Translations under genes and position numbers: made by a program | Part shown: positions 1 to 5,759 of the stretch, one piece after another | How the letters are laid out: every line of letters begins with the position of its first letter | Position numbering within the stretch: the stretch's first letter is position 1 | The notes under the pieces: model-generated | Told to the model about the DNA's origin: nothing | Seen by the model: only the letters and a program-made list of their open reading frames with translations | Databases searched by the model: none | Source: Desulfobacteraceae bacterium | GTDB lineage: Bacteria; Desulfobacterota; Desulfobacteria; Desulfobacterales; SURF-7 | DNA: 7,281 nucleotides | Assembly (NCBI GenBank): GCA_030619585.1 | Contig: JAUXBD010000062.1 | Span: 1-7,281 of the forward strand | Reading direction: 5' to 3'

Positions 1-122
1 AATGGATTATTTTAAAAAAGAGAGAATTAAATGGTATGAATTTAATGAATTGAGATTAATGAGGACATAATTTCCAGTGACCCCAATGTTTGAAACCAGT
101 CTCTTTCATCTATGATGCTGCC

Positions 123-554
123 CTAAAGGCTGACAAAATAAGAGAGCCAGGAAGGTATATGAAAGCCGATGGCTTTGGGTTTGAAGGTTTTTAAATAGCT
201 GTTTAAGGTCAAGCCCTTGTCGCGGTCCCGCCACCGGCCGCGCCGGACCGCATAGTTTCTGATATCGTCATCCCTTTTCGCCTGACAGCTTTTGCATTCA
301 TACCAGGCAAGGGTCTGGGCCTTGACCTTGCGCGGATCTCGCACGTCTTTTGGAAACTTTATATGGTCAAAGGTCATGAGCTGCCAGGCATTACACTCCG
401 GACAGCGCACCCAAAAATCAAAGATAACCTCCGCCTCGTTATTTAAAGCCATCCATATGGGGCCGTCTTCTGTCGTGGGTGTTGATATTTTCCAGATTTT
501 TAGCATGTGCGGAAAAGTCCGGGTCCGTTTTTCCGCAAGGGCTTCCGGGGCTGC
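123..554 (-). pseudogene. Fragment of phage terminase large subunit (lambda GpA family)
   Basis: The protein would be the ATPase/nuclease motor that packages phage DNA; here only about 140 of the family's usual 600 or so residues survive. An ATG at 506 gives 127 residues, but the frame carries the family signature further upstream to 554 (EALAEKRTRTFPH, just 5' of that ATG), where an in-frame stop cuts it. Visible features are the stretch following Walker B (EALAEKRT..., then KISTPT), a putative zinc-binding pair CPEC (residues 35-38 counted from the ATG) and CKSC (71-74), and the GFHIPSW motif (114-120). It stops at 123 right after FVSL, where the family normally continues through the nuclease domain. 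The Walker A/B part is absent, as are all other phage genes. The stretch is GC-richer than its neighbours, suggesting transfer. I infer a dead prophage remnant. Bases 1-122 downstream show no recognisable continuation. Confidence 0.82.
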
Positions 555-564
555 TTATTTTTAA

Positions 565-581
565 CCCTGCAAGCAGCGGGG
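565..581. repeat. Short GC-rich imperfect palindrome, REP-like
   Basis: The sequence CCCTGCAAGCAGCGGGG can fold as CTG-CAAG-CAG closed by a CC/GG pair with one bulged C. It lies just outside the broken 5' end of the terminase fragment in otherwise AT-rich DNA. A less decayed form with a fully symmetrical CCCCGC/GCGGGG stem would resemble REP palindromes mobilised by IS200/Y1-type (RAYT) transposases. That link is an inference; no transposase gene is present here. Confidence 0.35.
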
Positions 582-648
582 AATTAAACCCAAAGGTTCG
601 CATTAAAGACATGCTCCAATTTCAAGGCATATTATTAAGCTTGCATGT

Positions 649-682
649 TGTCATATTGACACAAAATTACATTATGTATACC
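649..682 (+). promoter_or_regulatory. Possible promoter with TGTCA-TAT-TGACA inverted repeat
   Basis: A perfect -35 hexamer TTGACA (656-661) is the right half of a perfect inverted repeat TGTCA-TAT-TGACA (649-661). The best -10 candidates are weak (TATACC at 677-682, spacer only 15; TACCTT at 679-684, spacer 17). It points toward the decayed region and the MFS gene 250 bp downstream. It could be an orphan promoter left by a lost gene or a chance match in AT-rich DNA. Confidence 0.25.
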
Positions 683-707
683 TTGCATATGTAAACAGCG
701 TCCGATT

Positions 708-752
708 CCTTAACTGTGTGACTCTCAAAGCATTGTCTGTCACTCGTTACGG
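708..752. repeat. Imperfect inverted repeat / stem-loop
   Basis: CCTTAAC...GTGAC (708-722) faces GTCAC-TC-GTTACGG (739-752). The reverse complement of the right arm is CCGTAACGAGTGAC, which matches the left arm except for one substitution and a 3-versus-2 base bulge; the loop is 16 bases. The asymmetry recalls integron attC sites, but the right end GTTACGG does not fit the GTTRRRY core and no integrase or cassette is seen. Function unknown. Confidence 0.3.
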
Positions 753-767
753 GTTGCCTGTGATTTA

Positions 768-864
768 GAAAAAAAATCTACATTTGAAGAATCATTGAGC
801 AACTTAGAAGCAACCGGCTAACTGGACAATGGCAAACCAAGTATTTAACGATGCAACTGACAAC
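768..864 (+). pseudogene. xseB: Possible remnant of exonuclease VII small subunit
   Basis: No intact reading frame exists here, but consecutive pieces resemble the XseB family (small subunit of exonuclease VII, normally 65-85 residues). In one frame the bases read EKKSTFEESLSNLEA, then a stop at 819-821, then LDNGKPS. After a one-base shift near 843-847 they read NDATDN. The family pattern is roughly FEEsL-x2-LE-x-IV-x2-LE-x-G-x-L-x-L-x-(D/E)A, so FEESL, LE, L(D/E)xG, S and DA align in order, with one codon missing and one frame shift. No start codon or ribosome site is credible. I infer a decayed xseB copy; chance resemblance in a short segment remains possible. Confidence 0.35.
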
Positions 865-934
865 AGGCCACAAACCCATTAAGCTTGGCTAAATTATGGA
901 TAGACATAATAAAAATAAGGATACCGGATAAACT

Positions 935-2151
935 ATGACGCAGCAAACAACACTTAAATTTGATTCCAGGGAACGCAATATTTTGATAACCAGCTGTTTC
1001 GGCCATTTCATGAGCCATTATAACATGCTGGCTTTTCCTGCTGTGGTTCTTCCACTTTCAGTACATCTCGGCAAGGATATGATGGATGTAGTGGGGATAT
1101 CATTTTTAATGTATCTTCTTTTTGGAGTCACCGCCCTTCCCTGGGGCGTTGGCGCTGATCGATGGGGTGCAAAGCCCTTTTTTTTCTTTTTTATCTTGGC
1201 GCCGGATGTAGTAGCCTGGCTGCAGCCCTAAGCATAGATTCTGTGCAACCTATGGTGCTTTCCCTTGCCGGACTGGGATTGTTTTCAGGCATATATCACC
1301 CCATAGGTTTGGGGCTGATTTCAAAAGAGGTTAGGCATGTAAGCATGGGCATGGGATATAATGGAATGTTTGGCAACCTTGGCCTTGCAATGGCTCCTGT
1401 ATCTACGGGAATAATCTGCTGGCTCTGGGGGCCGAAGGTATCCTATGTGATTTTGGGAGGGTTGAACTTTTTAGGTGTTATAATCATGCTCTTTTTCCCG
1501 ATCACACTGGCCCTGGTAAAAGATAAGACACTGCCTGAAGAAAACGGTGGAAACCTTCAGATTTTTCTCATTCTTCTTGTTGCTATGATGCTAGGTGGCA
1601 TTGCTTACCGCGGCTCAACAGTTATACTGCCTACTTTTCTAAGCATGAAGGGTTCGGGAATTTTTCAGTGGATTTCATCCCTAACAGTTACGGAAGTTCC
1701 TAAAAACCTTGTAGCAACTTCAGTTACATCAGTAGTATTTCTGGTGGGAATGGCTGGACAATTCACGGGAGGGCGAATGGCCGGACGGTTTGACTTGAGA
1801 CTATGTTATCTCTCTTTTCATCTGATCATTGTTCCTTTTGCATTTCTTATCTCCTTTGCAAGCGATATCTCTTTGGTTGCTTTGGCCATTATATACTTTT
1901 TCTTTCTTCTTGGGATGCAGCCCATTGAAAACACATTGGTTGCAAGGTACACTCCTAAAAAACTCCGGCACTCAGCTTATGGCACCAAATTCGTTGCGAC
2001 CTTTGGTATAGGAGCTCTGGCAGTTAAAATGGTTCAAGGAATTGAGGCCACATCCGGAATAGAGAGTGTCTTTAAAATGCTATCCCTGGTCTCTTTATCT
2101 ATTGTTACTGTTATACTAATTATCATCTACAAAACAAAACGAACTGACTGA
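935..2151 (+). pseudogene. MFS transporter, frame broken by one base in a T tract
   Basis: This encodes an inner-membrane major facilitator of about 405 residues, the normal family length, split over two frames. The first frame (from ATG 935) gives TM1-TM2 and motif A, GVGADRWGAKP at residues 71-81, then ends at a stop at 1229-1231. The rest continues in the -1 frame to 2151 (FYLGAGCSS, the GIYHPIGLG segment typical of fosmidomycin-resistance-like MFS proteins, and the half-repeat motif GGRMAGRFDLR). The switch must fall at 1178-1192 (T8-C-T6); one extra T would restore PFFFLFYLGAG. The start has only a weak GGA 6 bases upstream, with TAAGGA 13 bases upstream. Substrate unknown; drug or metabolite efflux is the usual guess. 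It is a pseudogene, a sequencing indel, or a gene rescued by slippage. Confidence 0.85.
1178..1192 (+). other. Frameshift tract T8-C-T6 in the MFS gene
   Basis: In the upstream frame the codons are CCC TTT TTT TTC TTT TTT. The heptamer T TTT TTC at 1180-1186 has the X XXY YYZ form of a -1 slippery site, and moving into the -1 frame gives the rest of the transporter. A 7-bp stem with two bulged T residues can be drawn 12 bases downstream (1199-1205 with 1215-1223). The simplest explanation is a lost T in a homopolymer; programmed or transcriptional slippage is possible. Confidence 0.6.
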
Positions 2152-2185
2152 TGTCCTACAACGGTGTGATGACTTGATGTGCAGA

Positions 2186-2255
2186 ACCAGTACCCGTGAG
2201 GTACATGCGATTGCCCCGGTTGCTTCACCAATAGCCATTCCTCACCAATACCCGT
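2186..2255 (+). repeat. Three ACCAATA-type direct repeats and a small hairpin
   Basis: ACCAGTACCCGT (2186-2197) and ACCAATACCCGT (2244-2255) agree at 11 of 12 bases, and a shorter copy ACCAATAGCC sits at 2227-2236. The first copy overlaps a perfect hairpin GTACC-N5-GGTAC (2190-2204). The last copy ends on the first base of the TTGACA box of the next gene, so the repeats could be regulator sites; a degraded mobile sequence is the alternative. Confidence 0.35.
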
Positions 2256-2283
2256 TGACATGTCCGGCATATTCCATTAACCT
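2255..2283 (+). promoter_or_regulatory. Putative sigma70 promoter of the phospholipid synthase fusion gene
   Basis: A perfect -35 TTGACA (2255-2260) is followed after 17 bases by TAACCT (2278-2283), which keeps the key first two and last bases of the -10 hexamer. A start near 2290 would leave a leader of about 35 bases with AAGGAA (2308-2313), 12 bases before the ATG at 2326. An 8-bp palindrome GACATGTC overlaps the -35 box. Confidence 0.4.
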
Positions 2284-2325
2284 CTTTTCACCCAAAAACC
2301 TAAAAAAAAGGAATAATCAAATTCA

Positions 2326-3846
2326 ATGATACAGTTTTATTTGGAAAATTCTTTTTTCCAGGGAAGCATCAATCTATTACTGGTTTTTGTTATTTTGACC
2401 CTGACAACTATTTTCATAATGGGGCCGAAAAAGAAAAACCCGGAAGATAATATCCATCCCTGGTTTGGGAAATATACGATATATATACCTAACATTATGT
2501 CATCCTTACGTTTTCCTCTGGGAATATGGATACTTGTCTTACACTATTTTCACCAGCTTCATAACCCTTTTTTCACTCTTTCCTTTCATCTCTCGTTTGC
2601 CTTGATATGCTTTTTTGATTATCTGGATGGAAAATTTGCCAGAAAATGGAATGCTGTAACTGAAGACGGTAAGTCACTTGACCCTGCTTCTGACAAGTGG
2701 GTTACATTCTGCCTTGCCATTACTGCATTTATGTATGGGGGTTTAAAATGGTGGGCCCTGATTATTGTTTTTGCCAGAGAGATAATAAGTATGATACAAC
2801 GCATTCTGCTTAAAAGGAAAGGTGAAGATGTAAGTGCGCGTTGGCTGGGAAAAATAAAGACAGGAGTCCAGTTTACGGTTCTGTATATATTTCTTCTTCG
2901 CACCGATGTCCTTCCCGGCACTATTCTTCTGGATTCAATAGCAAAACTTTTCCCCCCTAACATGCTTTTATGGGGAACAATCCTCCTTTGTTTCTGTACT
3001 GTGATATCACTTTTCCCTTTCTTTAAGTCTTTCTCATACGTAAATGATTATTCAAGATCACAAAGGGAGGAATCAAACCGACCATGGTATATAGTCATGA
3101 TCCCAAATCTTTTTACCATCGGCAACTACCTTTGCGGTGTAACAGCTGTTTTCTTTGCAATGCCTGAAGTAGAAGTACAACATCGATCATTTGTCATACT
3201 TTTTTGGATTTTAGCTGCAGCACTTTGCGATGCCCTTGACGGCCCCTTTGCAAGAAAGCTCAAATCCTATTCTGATTTTGGAGCCTGTCTTGACTCTTCA
3301 ACTGACCTTTCGACTTTTGGTCTCGCAACTGCCATGGTAATTTTTATAAGATTTTCCGCTATAAAAGGCGGATCATTATCATATCTGGGAATTATTCTTG
3401 CCCTGTTTTACTTTACTTATGTTCATCTTCGACTGGCCCGATTCACAGTACTTACACAGCAGCAGGAGGACCAAAGCGAAAAAAACGACTTTGTAGGTCT
3501 ACCCTCTCCTTCCGGAGCAGGCGCCGTGTTGATCTTTTTTACATTTTTCGAAAACATATATCTTCTATCTATTTCAATAATCTTTGTCTCTTTGATAATG
3601 TACAGCAAAATGGATTTTATAAGTCACTCCAACGCATTTAAACATCCATTTTATAAATACTTCCTTATTCCTGTTATGTTTTCAGGTTTTATGATGCTTT
3701 TAATCCTTATTTTTCAACAGCCTTTTGTAAGCGCTCATTTCTCCCGTGAACTTATTGATTACTTTAAAGCCTGTTCCTGGATTCTTTTCATACCACTTTG
3801 TATATATATGCTTGATGGATTCCGCAGGACTTATCTTAAGGGGTAG
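2326..3846 (+). CDS. Fused PgsA-like / PssA-like CDP-alcohol phosphatidyltransferase
   Basis: This 506-residue integral membrane protein contains two complete CDP-alcohol phosphatidyltransferase domains. After an N-terminal membrane segment (about 14-32), domain 1 starts at IPNIMSSLR (54-62). It carries D98-x2-D101-G-x2-A-R106-x8-G115-x3-D119-x3-D123 and the GKIKTGVQ segment (175-182) typical of PgsA, which joins CDP-diacylglycerol and glycerol-3-phosphate. A polar linker (about 238-254) leads to domain 2, starting IPNLFTIGN (259-267), with D302-x2-D305-G-x2-A-R310-x8-G319-x3-D323-x3-D327. The form SDFGACLDSSTDLSTFG (316-332) and GLPSPSGAG (391-399) match type II PssA, which uses L-serine. 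All metal- and CDP-binding residues are present twice. These enzymes are normally separate proteins of 180-280 residues. I infer a bifunctional enzyme feeding both the phosphatidylglycerol and phosphatidylserine/ethanolamine branches. Substrates are not proved: inositol-phosphate or another alcohol acceptor is possible. No decarboxylase or PGP phosphatase gene lies nearby. Confidence 0.93.
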   Translation: MIQFYLENSFFQGSINLLLVFVILTLTTIFIMGPKKKNPEDNIHPWFGKYTIYIPNIMSSLRFPLGIWILVLHYFHQLHNPFFTLSFHLSFALICFFDYLDGKFARKWNAVTEDGKSLDPASDKWVTFCLAITAFMYGGLKWWALIIVFAREIISMIQRILLKRKGEDVSARWLGKIKTGVQFTVLYIFLLRTDVLPGTILLDSIAKLFPPNMLLWGTILLCFCTVISLFPFFKSFSYVNDYSRSQREESNRPWYIVMIPNLFTIGNYLCGVTAVFFAMPEVEVQHRSFVILFWILAAALCDALDGPFARKLKSYSDFGACLDSSTDLSTFGLATAMVIFIRFSAIKGGSLSYLGIILALFYFTYVHLRLARFTVLTQQQEDQSEKNDFVGLPSPSGAGAVLIFFTFFENIYLLSISIIFVSLIMYSKMDFISHSNAFKHPFYKYFLIPVMFSGFMMLLILIFQQPFVSAHFSRELIDYFKACSWILFIPLCIYMLDGFRRTYLKG

Positions 3847-3882
3847 GAATACGTTATAATTTTAGAATTTTTCGGCCTTTAT

Positions 3883-3913
3883 GGGTAAACTTTAACCCTT
3901 TATCTATCTTTTT
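3883..3913 (+). terminator. Weak candidate terminator between convergent genes
   Basis: GGGTAAA-CT-TTAACCC-like hairpin (3883-3898, one A-A mismatch) is followed by a T-rich stretch up to 3913. It lies 37 bases after the fusion gene and overlaps the last codons of the convergent yhbY-like gene. The stem is short, so confidence is low. Confidence 0.22.
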
Positions 3914-4217
3914 CGGGTAAAACAATCTTTCTTTTTTCCGTTTCTTTGTGCCTGCGAAATATTGTTGCCACATGACCTATCATTCCGACTTCTTCACAAT
4001 CTGCATTCTTTTGAATAATGTTCAGGATCTCTTTTTTCCTGCTCTTTTCCTTAAAATCAATAAACTTCACTTTAATAAGTTCATGTTTGTTCAAAGCATC
4101 ATCAATAGCCTTTTCCACTGAACTTGAAAAACCTTTTTGCCCAATAAAAACAACTGGCTTCAATCCATGTGCAAGCCCTTTTAAATATTTTTTTTGAAAT
4201 CCTTTTAACTGTTCCAC
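3900..4217 (-). CDS. yhbY: YhbY-family (CRM domain) RNA-binding protein
   Basis: A small cytoplasmic RNA-binding protein that in other bacteria associates with pre-50S ribosomal particles. From the chosen GTG start it has 105 residues, close to the usual 95-105. The CRM domain is complete: LKGFQKKYLKGLAHGLKPVV (4-23), the GxxG loop GQKG (26-29), the HELIKVK strand (54-60 region), and near the end GMIGHVATIFRR, followed by KRKIVLP. The start at 4217 is chosen because GAGGT (4225-4229) sits 7 bases upstream and the family begins just before this point. The ATG at 4268 would add 17 residues with no ribosome site. It follows the M23 gene on the same strand after about 150 bases, so co-transcription is plausible but not required. 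The last basic residues (EKDR) are not part of the domain. Confidence 0.93.
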   Translation of the reverse strand: MEQLKGFQKKYLKGLAHGLKPVVFIGQKGFSSSVEKAIDDALNKHELIKVKFIDFKEKSRKKEILNIIQKNADCEEVGMIGHVATIFRRHKETEKRKIVLPEKDR

Positions 4218-4224
4218 TACTATT

Positions 4225-4230
4225 ACCTCA
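4225..4230 (-). promoter_or_regulatory. Ribosome binding site deciding the GTG start of yhbY
   Basis: Minus-strand TGAGGT, 7 bases before GTG 4217. No comparable purine-rich site precedes the upstream ATG codons at 4268 and 4265. Confidence 0.6.
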
Positions 4231-4368
4231 GCCTTTTCCACACAAATTGTCAAATATAAAGACATCATGTATGGGAAAACAGGATGCCTTTATACTAATC
4301 CTTAACAATAAACCGGTATTTGATGCTACTTGTTTTTTATATTGCCAGGAAATTTTGAGCTAAAAAAG

Positions 4369-5337
4369 TTAGTTGATTATGTATTTTCTTGGATCTACCC
4401 TTACTCCGTTTAATACAACCTCATAATGAAGGTGGGTACCTGTGCTTCGACCTGTATTTCCAACCTTTCCGATAATATCTCCTCTTTTTACTGCGTCGCC
4501 CTTTTTTTTCAATGCCTTTGATAAGTGAGCGTAACGGGTAACCATTCCATGACCATGGTTCACAACCACCACTGTGCCAAACGACCCTTTAACACCTGCG
4601 TATGTTACTACGCCATTTGCACTTGTACGAACAGGTTCACCTTTTCGTGCTCCTATGTCCTGGCCTTTATGGAATTCACGTCGCCCTGTAAAAGGAGAAA
4701 TTCTATACCCGAAGCTTGATGACATCCATCCATCTGTGGGCATAATAGCAGGTGTTGATGCCAGTAGATTACGTTTATCCTCAAGACTTGACAAAAGGGA
4801 TTTAAACTTATTTTCTTGCTTAACGGACGCTTTCTCAATCTCATCGACCTGTTGATGCATCTCCCTTATTAGACTGTTGTGTTTATCTTTAAGTGAAATA
4901 TCGGGAGACAGATCATCGGGCGCAGAACCACCTACACCAAAAAGACTGTCCTGACCAATGGCATTTTCAATATTTGCAATTACCCTAATTTTTTCCTCAA
5001 AGGAATTTAGATGAATAAGTTGTGATTTTAATCTATTAATTTCATTTGCAAAGGTTTGAACCTGTCCACGTTGATTTTTAATCTCCTCTATTTGTGCAAA
5101 AATTTTATTTTCAAGTAAATCTATATTGGAGTTATGATAATGGAAAGCAGCAATGCATATTGATATTATACAGGCTACAATAAAAACACCTGTAAATAGC
5201 AAAGAGGATCGGGAAACTGTAAACTTATCTATCCTGGATCCGGCATTCCGGAACATAAAAAATGTTACTTTTTTTTCCATAAAATATTTTAAAATCTTTT
5301 CTTTATAATAGCGTTCATCCTCTTTACTAACCCCCAT
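4369..5337 (-). CDS. Membrane-anchored M23 (LytM-type) peptidoglycan endopeptidase
   Basis: A predicted cell-wall hydrolase that cuts peptide cross-links in the periplasm. The 322-residue product has a short cytoplasmic start, one membrane segment (about 46-66), heptad-like coiled coil (about 70-113), a Gly/Pro/Asp-rich hinge (133-147), a second helical stretch (150-190), and a C-terminal M23 domain (about 203-318). Zinc ligands and catalytic residues are intact: H223 and D227 in FHKGQDIGA, H271 in RYAHL, and H302/H304 in THLHYE, so it should be an active enzyme rather than an EnvC/NlpD-like activator. Neither start has a good ribosome site. The ATG at 5280 (residue 20, MEKKVTFFMFRN) looks closer to the family's usual N-terminus and may be the real one. 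An operator-bearing promoter lies upstream. Its exact bond specificity and partner are unknown; such proteins often act with bactofilins or divisome factors, none seen here. Confidence 0.93.
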   Translation of the reverse strand: MGVSKEDERYYKEKILKYFMEKKVTFFMFRNAGSRIDKFTVSRSSLLFTGVFIVACIISICIAAFHYHNSNIDLLENKIFAQIEEIKNQRGQVQTFANEINRLKSQLIHLNSFEEKIRVIANIENAIGQDSLFGVGGSAPDDLSPDISLKDKHNSLIREMHQQVDEIEKASVKQENKFKSLLSSLEDKRNLLASTPAIMPTDGWMSSSFGYRISPFTGRREFHKGQDIGARKGEPVRTSANGVVTYAGVKGSFGTVVVVNHGHGMVTRYAHLSKALKKKGDAVKRGDIIGKVGNTGRSTGTHLHYEVVLNGVRVDPRKYIIN

Positions 5338-5388
5338 TACTATGCGTTAGTTGTTTGCTTATTTAACACACAATAATACTATCGGCTA

Positions 5389-5418
5389 ATTATATGTCAT
5401 ATCAGCACGATATGACAA
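5389..5418 (-). promoter_or_regulatory. Sigma70 promoter of the M23 peptidase gene
   Basis: On the minus strand TTGTCA (-35, 5418-5413) is followed after 18 bases by a perfect TATAAT (-10, 5394-5389). Transcription should start near 5382, 45 bases before the ATG at 5337 and about 100 before the one at 5280. Confidence 0.65.
5395..5417. promoter_or_regulatory. Perfect 9-bp inverted repeat inside the promoter (operator candidate)
   Basis: TGTCATATC-AGCAC-GATATGACA fills the whole space from the -35 box to the base before the -10 box of the M23 promoter. A dimeric protein bound here would exclude RNA polymerase, so repression is the natural reading. The arms are too short and lack the T-run needed for a terminator. 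No regulator gene is present in the window. Confidence 0.6.
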
Positions 5419-5676
5419 TTTTGAATGTAACGCTCTATTACTTACTGGTAATAAAAAATCAAAAACTTTCTCCTCTGTCAACCCATATTTTCAACTAATT
5501 TATAATATTTTATGTAATCTATAAAAATTCGGAGCAAACACAATACTATTTCATATATTAAAATTCAGCAAAATTCACAGATCATATTTTGTGCCAAAAC
5601 ATTGCAAACGCCCCTTAAGCCTTGTGTTTATTATATTATTTTGTGGCTTGAGTTCCTATAATGCAGTTTAACCATC
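5419..5676. other. AT-rich intergenic DNA without a recognised gene
   Basis: The interval between the M23 promoter and the epimerase terminator candidate is very AT-rich and has stops in all frames. The only structure seen is CTTAAGCC (5614-5621) facing GGCTTGAG (5645-5652), an 8-bp stem with one G-T pair around a 23-base AT-rich loop. A lone TATAAT (5657-5662, plus) has no -35 partner. I see no RNA gene or coding remnant. Confidence 0.5.
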
Positions 5677-5710
5677 AAAAAAGCATGCTATATTTAATCA
5701 TTATTAGCAT
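5677..5710 (-). terminator. Candidate rho-independent terminator of the sugar-nucleotide genes
   Basis: Read on the minus strand, ATGCTA (5710-5705), a 14-base loop and TAGCAT (5690-5685) are followed by GC and six T (5682-5677). It lies 50 bases past the epimerase stop. The stem is only 6 bp and AT-rich, so it may be weak. Confidence 0.35.
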
Positions 5711-5759
5711 TATTTCATCGATTTAGCCAAATATCGTGATCTCTCCACATGCTGTTGTC

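Noticed and set aside
292..694. Plus-strand open frames of 90 and 71 codons across the terminase fragment and the following gap
   Set aside because: They lie opposite or just beyond the recognisable terminase frame, have no ribosome sites and show no protein-like pattern.
896..931. Eleven-codon frame just before the MFS start as a leader peptide
   Set aside because: No ribosome site and no attenuation-like structure or codon pattern.
1162..2151. Second MFS frame as an independent gene starting at ATG 1162
   Set aside because: It lacks TM1, TM2 and motif A, has no ribosome site, and its first codons are a shifted reading of the motif A codons of the upstream frame.
2619..2963. Minus-strand 114-codon frame inside the fusion gene
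   Set aside because: It is a shadow of the strongly supported phosphatidyltransferase coding frame.
4653..4855. Open frames of 63-93 codons overlapping the M23 gene
   Set aside because: Shadows of the M23 coding frame, which carries all zinc ligands in order.
5657..5662. Perfect TATAAT on the plus strand
   Set aside because: No -35 hexamer at a suitable distance, and it would only transcribe antisense into the epimerase gene in very AT-rich DNA.
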